6,763 nt of DNA from assembly GCA_016550395.1 (NCBI GenBank), contig JABXGY010000251.1:1-6763 (forward strand), read 5' to 3'. This document shows positions 1 through 3,945 of the stretch, piece by piece (positions within the stretch are counted from its first letter, which is position 1; every line of letters starts with the position of its first letter). The DNA is from an archaeon. Its GTDB lineage: Archaea; Asgardarchaeota; Hermodarchaeia; Hermodarchaeales; Hermodarchaeaceae. Below the pieces are notes generated by a model. It saw only the letters and a program-made list of their open reading frames with translations. It made no database searches and was not told the origin of the DNA. The position numbers and the translations under genes are program-made.

Positions 1-150
1 GAAGCTCGCTGCCGGCTGCAACAAAAATTGTTGCTCCCACTCCACACTCTTCGGAAGCACACCTCCACTCTGCATACCAGCACTACTACCAAATATAATT
101 AGCACCAAAATTAATACTAACGAAACCTTACCCGGACTCTCCATACACAT
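1..150 (-). CDS. N-terminal part of a secreted or membrane-anchored protein, cut by the window edge
   Basis: The minus-strand frame is open from ATG at 150-148 to base 1 (50 codons). It begins MCMESPGKVS, followed by a long hydrophobic run at residues 9-20 (VSLVLILVLIIF) and then small residues (GSSAG): the charged start, hydrophobic core and small-residue pattern of a signal peptide or uncleaved N-terminal anchor. Residues 26-50 are polar and soluble-looking. Other in-frame ATGs lie at 198, 168 and 144, and an in-frame stop at 207-205 limits the extension. None has a well-placed Shine-Dalgarno. ATG-150 is preferred because a TTTTATT-like stretch near 175-181 lies about 28 nt upstream, which would suit a leaderless archaeal transcript. 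The mature domain is outside the window, so function is unknown. A terminator at 232-212 separates it from the genes to the right. That the gene is real is inferred from the signal-peptide character. Confidence 0.5.
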   Translation of the reverse strand, partial: MCMESPGKVSLVLILVLIIFGSSAGMQSGGVLPKSVEWEQQFLLQPAASF

Positions 151-211
151 CCAACAGAAGAAAACCATACTCCAATAAAATACTACCCTTTCGAACATTA
201 ATACTTAGAAC

Positions 212-232
212 AAAAAAACTCGAAATGGAGTT
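212..232 (-). terminator. Hairpin plus T-tract terminator
   Basis: On the minus strand AACTC (232-228) pairs with GAGTT (221-217) around a 6-nt loop and runs into a seven-T tract (218-212, the first two Ts in the stem). It lies 67 nt past the stop of the hydrogenase-tail relic and before the start of the signal-peptide gene, where a terminator for the membrane-protein transcript would be expected. The stem is only 5 bp, but the T tract alone could act as a terminator in an archaeon. Confidence 0.5.
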
Positions 233-298
233 GGCACTAAAACTTCCAATAATCTGCCGTTCGAACGCGTTCTATGAGGAATAGATACACCGAAATGC

Positions 299-361
299 CT
301 AACGACGCCACGCCTTCACACGTTCCCGCTCTTCCCGACTCTTCTGCTCAAACCACGCCTA
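299..361 (-). pseudogene. Relic of the 3' end of a [NiFe]-hydrogenase large-subunit gene
   Basis: Read on the minus strand after the TAG at 361-359, the same frame gives AWFEQKSREERERVKAWRR and a TAG stop at 301-299. This matches the last 19 residues of the intact hydrogenase subunit encoded at 2187-982 at 18 of 19 positions (V for L). By hand alignment, bases 299-358 match 982-1041 at 52 of 60 positions, including 26 identical bases in a row (330-355 with 1013-1038). Seven of the eight differences are synonymous, the mark of past selection on the protein. The TAG at 361-359 aligns with the TGG codon of Trp382 in the intact copy. Upstream of that codon the similarity to the hydrogenase gene disappears and the sequence belongs to the small membrane protein. 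The likely origin is a second hydrogenase gene, mostly replaced. Translation by read-through of the amber codon is less likely. Confidence 0.75.
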
Positions 362-811
362 AAACTTGAATCCCTGCTTCATTTTTTGTTGTGATGAGTA
401 ATAAGGTTGTATGAAGTTTAGAAGCTCTAGTATCACCACCATAGTTAGTGATGCTACGAAAGTCATGAACCACAGAATGGTACCATGTGATATCCGTTGA
501 ACACGCATGAACTCGCTTTGATCATCTTGTAATCCCGGGGCAAGTAATGTCAATCCATCAGGCCAACCAAGAACAATACGAAACTGGAATTGCATTGCAT
601 CCACATCATGAAATCCGACAATAGCCAGCGGATAAGTCGCCGGCACGAAGTATATTACAGTTTGACTCAAACTAAGGGGAACTCTTGCCACTACTAGCAC
701 GACACTTGCGAAGGCAGTCAACACTGACAGCAGAACAGCTAGGGCCAAAACAGAGTATCGAATCCACACCGTCTGTTTTCGAAGAACAAACCACGCAGCA
801 AAACACACCAT
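359..811 (-). CDS. Small multi-pass membrane protein of unknown function
   Basis: This 150-residue protein is not recognised as a member of any family. It has two clear membrane segments, at about residues 19-43 (with LALAVLLSVLTAF) and 110-134 (with ILWFMTFVASLTMVVIL), a weaker hydrophobic stretch near 50-67, and a hydrophobic N-terminus. The stretch between the last two (68-109) is polar, and the C-terminus (135-150) is polar and Lys/Gln-rich. ATG-811 has no Shine-Dalgarno. The frame is open back to a TGA at 835-833, and an ATT at 826-824 preceded by GGTGAG (837-832) would add five residues that complete a first membrane helix. The true start is therefore uncertain. It ends with TAG, and a 19-codon hydrogenase-tail relic continues in the same frame beyond it. 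It lies 170 nt downstream of the hydrogenase gene, apparently with its own promoter. An overlapping frame (971-672) is less protein-like. Confidence 0.6.
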   Translation of the reverse strand: MVCFAAWFVLRKQTVWIRYSVLALAVLLSVLTAFASVVLVVARVPLSLSQTVIYFVPATYPLAIVGFHDVDAMQFQFRIVLGWPDGLTLLAPGLQDDQSEFMRVQRISHGTILWFMTFVASLTMVVILELLNFIQPYYSSQQKMKQGFKF

Positions 812-831
812 AAGCGTGATTAAAATCGAAA

Positions 832-879
832 CTCACCGCTCTCATTGATAAACTTCTTATCTCTTGCATTGCTATAAAA
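832..879 (-). promoter_or_regulatory. Candidate promoter and ribosome-binding site of the small membrane protein gene
   Basis: On the minus strand a TTTTATA box (879-873) follows an A-rich stretch. About 35 nt further on lies GGTGAG (837-832), the ribosome-binding motif common in archaea. A start about 26 nt past the box would give a short leader holding this motif. The motif is 5 nt from an ATT codon at 826-824 and 20 nt from the first ATG (811). The pattern is visible, but the function is inferred. Confidence 0.3.
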
Positions 880-889
880 GTTACTATTT

Positions 890-943
890 TTAACGTAAAA
901 CGCGTTAATTTCATCTCAATAGAAATTAGAAGGTATGAATACC
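890..943. repeat. Cluster of three short inverted repeats after the hydrogenase gene
   Basis: Three adjacent dyads lie between the hydrogenase stop and the next gene. TTAACG/CGTTAA (890-895, 903-908) has a 7-nt spacer. AATTTC/GAAATT (907-912, 922-927) has a 9-nt spacer. GGTAT/ATACC (932-936, 939-943) has a 2-nt spacer. None is followed by a T run longer than four on the minus strand, so a standard intrinsic terminator is not shown. They may help end or process the hydrogenase transcript, or bind a protein, or be chance in AT-rich DNA. The rest of 812-981 shows nothing else but the promoter of the next gene. Confidence 0.3.
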
Positions 944-981
944 ACAAAGATTTACATTGAAACGAAATCAACGACGAATTC

Positions 982-2187
982 CTAACGGCGCCATGCCTTC
1001 AATCGCTCACGTTCTTCCCGACTCTTCTGCTCAAACCAGGCCCACGGTTTTTCTTCCCGATGTCCATCCGGATACGCAAGAATGATTCGATCTGTGCATG
1101 AAAAACACGGATCAATTGAGGCGAGGGCGATGGGTACATCGGCGATTTTTCCGCCTTTGAGGATTTCGACAACGGAGGGAATGTTGCCGAGGGTGGGGGC
1201 GCGGGCTTTGTGGCGTTCGGGTTTGTCGCTGCCGTTGCTGACGACGTAGTGGACGACTTCGCCGCGGGGGGCTTCGAAGGTGCTGAGGGCGTGACCGGGT
1301 GGGACGCGGCGGGGGGCGCGAACGCTGATATCGCCTCGGGGGAGGTTGTTGAGCCAGTCAATGCAGCAGTTGCATGAATCAATGGTTTCGAGGATACGGA
1401 CGACTACGCGGCCGGCGACGTCGCAGAGGTCGGAGGTCCGGGTTTCCCAGTGTTTACCTTCACTTTCTTTGTAGGGTGTGCGGGGTTGGGTGTTGCGGAC
1501 ATCCCAGTTAATATCAGAAGCTCGTGCCGTGGGACCTGTGGCACAGAGGGCTTTCCCGACTTCTGTTTCGAGAATACCGACGCCTAAAGCACGATCAAGA
1601 ATGGTTTGTTCCTTTAAAATTAAGTCCAGATAATGTTGCATTCGGTCTCGGATTTTTTCCATCCGGTCAACCATGGATGGCACTTGGTCTTTCGTGACAT
1701 CATGGCGGACGCCGCCAATGATGTTATTGGCATAATTGACCCGATTCCCACAGATCTCTTCGATGACGTCCATGGCGTATTCGCGGTCTCGCCACGAATA
1801 ATGGAAGAGGGTATCCCAGCCAATCTCGTGACCTGCAACGCCCAACCAGAGAATGTGGCTGTGAATTCGGTTCAACTCATTCATGATGCCCCGAATGTAT
1901 AAGCCACGTGGTGGTACGTCTAAATCGAGAATCTCTTCTACGGCTTGGACATAACAGGTGGTGTGGGATTGTGAGCAGATGCCACAGATGCGTTCAGCAA
2001 GGTAAACGTTTTGGTTGAAGCTTCGGCTCTCAAATGCCTTTTCAATTCCCCTGTGAACATAGCCAATACGGGGGTCGACGTCGACAACGATTTCTCCATC
2101 AACGGTGATGGTGAAGTTTTCGGGTTCTTTAAGAGCGGGGTGTTGGGGACCGATGGGAATTGTCATAGTCATTGGTTGTTTTGCCAT
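982..2187 (-). CDS. Group 4 (Ech/Mbh/Hyc-like) [NiFe]-hydrogenase large (catalytic) subunit
   Basis: This 401-residue protein is the NiFe-site subunit of an energy-converting, membrane-associated hydrogenase that couples ferredoxin or related electron carriers to H+/H2 and ion translocation. It carries the N-terminal NiFe motif ERICGICSQSH (Cys68, Cys71) and the C-terminal motif DPCFSCTDR (Cys361, Cys364). All four Ni-ligand cysteines are present, which separates it from the related NuoD subunit of complex I, where they are lost. Family hallmarks HRGIEK (45-50), IGGVRHDV (157-164) and APRGE (306-310) are also present. After Arg367 a 34-residue tail follows, similar in length to the extension that HycI removes from HycE, so maturation by an endopeptidase is expected. 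ATG-2187 is the natural start by homology but has only a weak ribosome-binding site. No small subunit, ferredoxin or membrane subunit is encoded nearby; catalase lies 103 nt upstream. Bases 1141-1440 are unusually GC-rich. It could equally be called EchE- or MbhL-like. Confidence 0.92.
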   Translation of the reverse strand: MAKQPMTMTIPIGPQHPALKEPENFTITVDGEIVVDVDPRIGYVHRGIEKAFESRSFNQNVYLAERICGICSQSHTTCYVQAVEEILDLDVPPRGLYIRGIMNELNRIHSHILWLGVAGHEIGWDTLFHYSWRDREYAMDVIEEICGNRVNYANNIIGGVRHDVTKDQVPSMVDRMEKIRDRMQHYLDLILKEQTILDRALGVGILETEVGKALCATGPTARASDINWDVRNTQPRTPYKESEGKHWETRTSDLCDVAGRVVVRILETIDSCNCCIDWLNNLPRGDISVRAPRRVPPGHALSTFEAPRGEVVHYVVSNGSDKPERHKARAPTLGNIPSVVEILKGGKIADVPIALASIDPCFSCTDRIILAYPDGHREEKPWAWFEQKSREERERLKAWRR

Positions 2188-2290
2188 AGTGGGTCAACTA
2201 CCTGAATGTTTTCAGAGTAGTAGGTTCATGCCCTATTCTTCCTTAAGAGATTTTGGTTTTGCCAACCTTTAACGGGGTTAACTCGTGGTT

Positions 2291-3766
2291 TTATTTATAC
2301 TGTTTTGCCAGCCCTTTGACTTCAGTAATGTCAAGTTTTAATCCTTTTGCGACGCGGGTCCCATATTCTGGGTGAACTCTATAGAAAATAGCGGTTTGAC
2401 GGAGTTGAATTTCTTTTTTCGCGTTTCTAAGGTGGTCTACGATATTGCCAATGAGGTGGTCACGGTCAGTGTCAGTCATTACCTTCTCGTAGAGAGCGCG
2501 AGGTTGGATGAAGTCATCGTTGGGATGACTATATGGGTGGCGACCAGCTTTTCTGGTCACTTCGAATTGCGGTTCTGCTGTGGTTGGATCAGGTTCAGGT
2601 CCACCCATACTGTTTGGCCAGTAGTTGGGATGACCACTTGTTTCTTCTCGTCGCATGAATCCGTCGCGTTGGTAGTTGTGAACTGGATCTTTGGGTGCGT
2701 TAATGGGGAGTTGTTCATAGTTAGCTCCTAGGCGATATCGGTGAGCGTCATGGTAGGAGAATATGCGTCCTTGCAGCATCTTATCTGGGGAGGCTGCGAT
2801 ACCAGGTACGAAGTTACCGGGGCAGAATGCTGATTGCTCCACATCCGCGAAATAATTGGTGGGGTTGCGGTTGAGGACCATCCGTCCTAGGGGTTTAACA
2901 GGATAGTCACCATGGGGCCAGACTTTGGTGATGTCAAAGATGTTGAATCGGTATTTTTCGGCATCTTTAGGAGGCATTATTTGGACTTCGACATTCCAGA
3001 CTGGATATTCTCCCCGTTCGATAGCATCGTAGAGATCGCGAGTCGCGTGGTCAGGGTCCTTGCCTTTCATGATTTCCGCTTCTTGTCTTGTAAAGTTTTG
3101 AATACCTTGGGCGGTTTTGAAGTGATATTTAACCCACCAGTATTCGCCTTTGTCGTTGTACCATTTGTAGGTGTGTCCGCTGTAGCCGTTCATGTGTCGA
3201 TACGTTTTGGGTGTGCCTCTATCGGAAAAGAGGATGGTAACTTGGTGGATAGATTCAGGGGTGAGGGAAAGGAAATCCCAGAACATATCAGGGTCTTTGG
3301 TGTTTGTCGCAGGATTGCGTTTCTGAGTATGAATGAAATCAGGGAATTTCATAGGATCACGAATGAAGAAGACGGGTGTGTTGTTCATGACCAGGTCATA
3401 ATTGCCTTCCTCTGTATAGATTTTCATGGCAAAGCCACGAGGATCTCTTTCGGCATCTGCTGATCCCTTCTCGCCCCCGACAGTTGAGAAGCGAACAAAA
3501 AGATCAGTTTTCTTACCAACTTTAGACAGAAATTTTGCTTTTGTGTATTTCGAGAGGTCATGGGTGACTTCAAAGTACCCAAAAGCTCCCGCACCTTTAG
3601 CATGGACGACTCGTTCAGGGATTCGTTCGCGGTTGAAATGGGCAAGTTTTTGGACAAGGTGGACATCCTGTAGAAGAACTGGACCAGGATCACCGGCTGT
3701 TACACTATTTTGGTCATCATCAACGGGAGAGCCAAAACTGGTTGTATACCGTTTTTTCTTCGCCAA
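2291..3766 (-). CDS. katA: Monofunctional haem catalase (small-subunit, clade 3 type)
   Basis: Catalase splits H2O2 into water and O2 in the cytoplasm. The protein has 491 residues, normal for small-subunit catalases, and is collinear with the family from residue 1. By comparison with bovine catalase from memory (constant offset of 20), the catalytic pair is His55 (in RVVHAKGAGAFGYFEVT) and Asn128 (in NNTPVFFIRDP). The haem-ligand Tyr338 lies in RIFSYHDAHR, with Arg334 next to it. Positions matching NADPH-binding residues are kept (His174, Arg183, Trp283, His285), so it probably binds NADPH. There is no signal peptide and no C-terminal flavodoxin-like domain. The start is TTG at 3766-3764, chosen because GGAGGAG (3779-3773) sits 6 nt upstream and the product begins MAKKKRY. 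It ends in TAA. It is divergent from the lon gene and codirectional with the hydrogenase gene 103 nt downstream. The gene looks intact. Confidence 0.97.
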   Translation of the reverse strand: MAKKKRYTTSFGSPVDDDQNSVTAGDPGPVLLQDVHLVQKLAHFNRERIPERVVHAKGAGAFGYFEVTHDLSKYTKAKFLSKVGKKTDLFVRFSTVGGEKGSADAERDPRGFAMKIYTEEGNYDLVMNNTPVFFIRDPMKFPDFIHTQKRNPATNTKDPDMFWDFLSLTPESIHQVTILFSDRGTPKTYRHMNGYSGHTYKWYNDKGEYWWVKYHFKTAQGIQNFTRQEAEIMKGKDPDHATRDLYDAIERGEYPVWNVEVQIMPPKDAEKYRFNIFDITKVWPHGDYPVKPLGRMVLNRNPTNYFADVEQSAFCPGNFVPGIAASPDKMLQGRIFSYHDAHRYRLGANYEQLPINAPKDPVHNYQRDGFMRREETSGHPNYWPNSMGGPEPDPTTAEPQFEVTRKAGRHPYSHPNDDFIQPRALYEKVMTDTDRDHLIGNIVDHLRNAKKEIQLRQTAIFYRVHPEYGTRVAKGLKLDITEVKGLAKQYK

Positions 3767-3772
3767 TACTTA

Positions 3773-3779
3773 CTCCTCC
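3773..3779 (-). promoter_or_regulatory. Ribosome-binding site that fixes the TTG start of catalase
   Basis: GGAGGAG on the minus strand lies 6 nt before the TTG at 3766-3764. This near-ideal spacing supports the non-ATG start. Confidence 0.8.
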
Positions 3780-3785
3780 AAGATT

Positions 3786-3832
3786 TGATTAATCAGAGGT
3801 AGTACTTTTCAGCTTTAAATTCCCTTACCTCT
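3786..3832 (-). promoter_or_regulatory. Candidate catalase promoter and operator
   Basis: A TTTAAA box (3814-3819) would place transcription start near 3790, giving a leader of about 24 nt that contains the Shine-Dalgarno. A perfect 10-bp palindrome, TGATTAATCA (3786-3795), covers that predicted start. A 7-bp inverted repeat, AGAGGTA (3795-3801) and TACCTCT (3826-3832), brackets the TTTAAA box with arm centres 31 bp apart, about three helical turns. An oxidant-sensing regulator could use either element, but one 7-bp inverted repeat is about what chance gives in a region of this size. Confidence 0.3.
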
Positions 3833-3893
3833 TTCTAGTCACTAAAGTTATTGATGACAATAGTAAGACATGGGTTTAGGGAAACCTCAACGA

Positions 3894-3938
3894 TATTAAA
3901 TAGGAGAGTGTTCAATGATTTTCTAATCCTTAAGGAGG
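3894..3938 (+). promoter_or_regulatory. Candidate promoter and ribosome-binding site of the Lon-family protease gene
   Basis: TATTAAATA (3894-3902) fits an archaeal TATA box, with transcription starting near 3923. AAGGAGG (3932-3938) is a strong Shine-Dalgarno 7 nt before ATG-3946. The ribosome-binding site is secure; the TATA assignment is inference. Confidence 0.45.
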
Positions 3939-3945
3939 ATTTAAT

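Noticed and set aside
255..275. tRNA T-arm (GTTCGAAC)
   Set aside because: The flanking bases cannot form the 5-bp T stem on either strand, and no anticodon arm or acceptor stem is found.
359..361. Pyrrolysine codon at the amber
   Set aside because: TAG is also used as the ordinary stop of the lon gene (6343-6345), the hydrogenase gene (984-982) and the tail relic. No downstream structure or pyl gene is visible in the window.
672..971. Alternative 99-codon minus-strand frame overlapping the small membrane gene
   Set aside because: It spans the intergenic region and part of the membrane gene, has no ribosome-binding site and has a cysteine/serine-rich composition typical of a shadow frame. 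The 811-359 frame has coherent membrane segments.
299..1041. Integrative element flanked by attL/attR-like repeats (the two tail copies)
   Set aside because: The 683-bp unit is too small to hold an integrase and none is present. The copies differ at 8 of 60 bases in a codon-selective way, which suits duplicated coding sequence better than recombination sites.
999..1382. Long open minus-strand frame inside the hydrogenase gene
   Set aside because: It is open because of the GC-rich patch, and its Ala/Pro/Ser-rich product shows no motif. The hydrogenase frame is unambiguous.
2188..2290. Terminator or promoter between catalase and hydrogenase genes
   Set aside because: Only 4-bp pairings (GGTT/AACC) and no T run of four or more on the minus strand follow the catalase stop. 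No clear TATA-like box precedes the hydrogenase start. I could not support either feature.
2912..3788. Long plus-strand open frames opposite the catalase gene
   Set aside because: They mirror the codon pattern of a well-conserved catalase and show no domains, ribosome-binding sites or promoters of their own.
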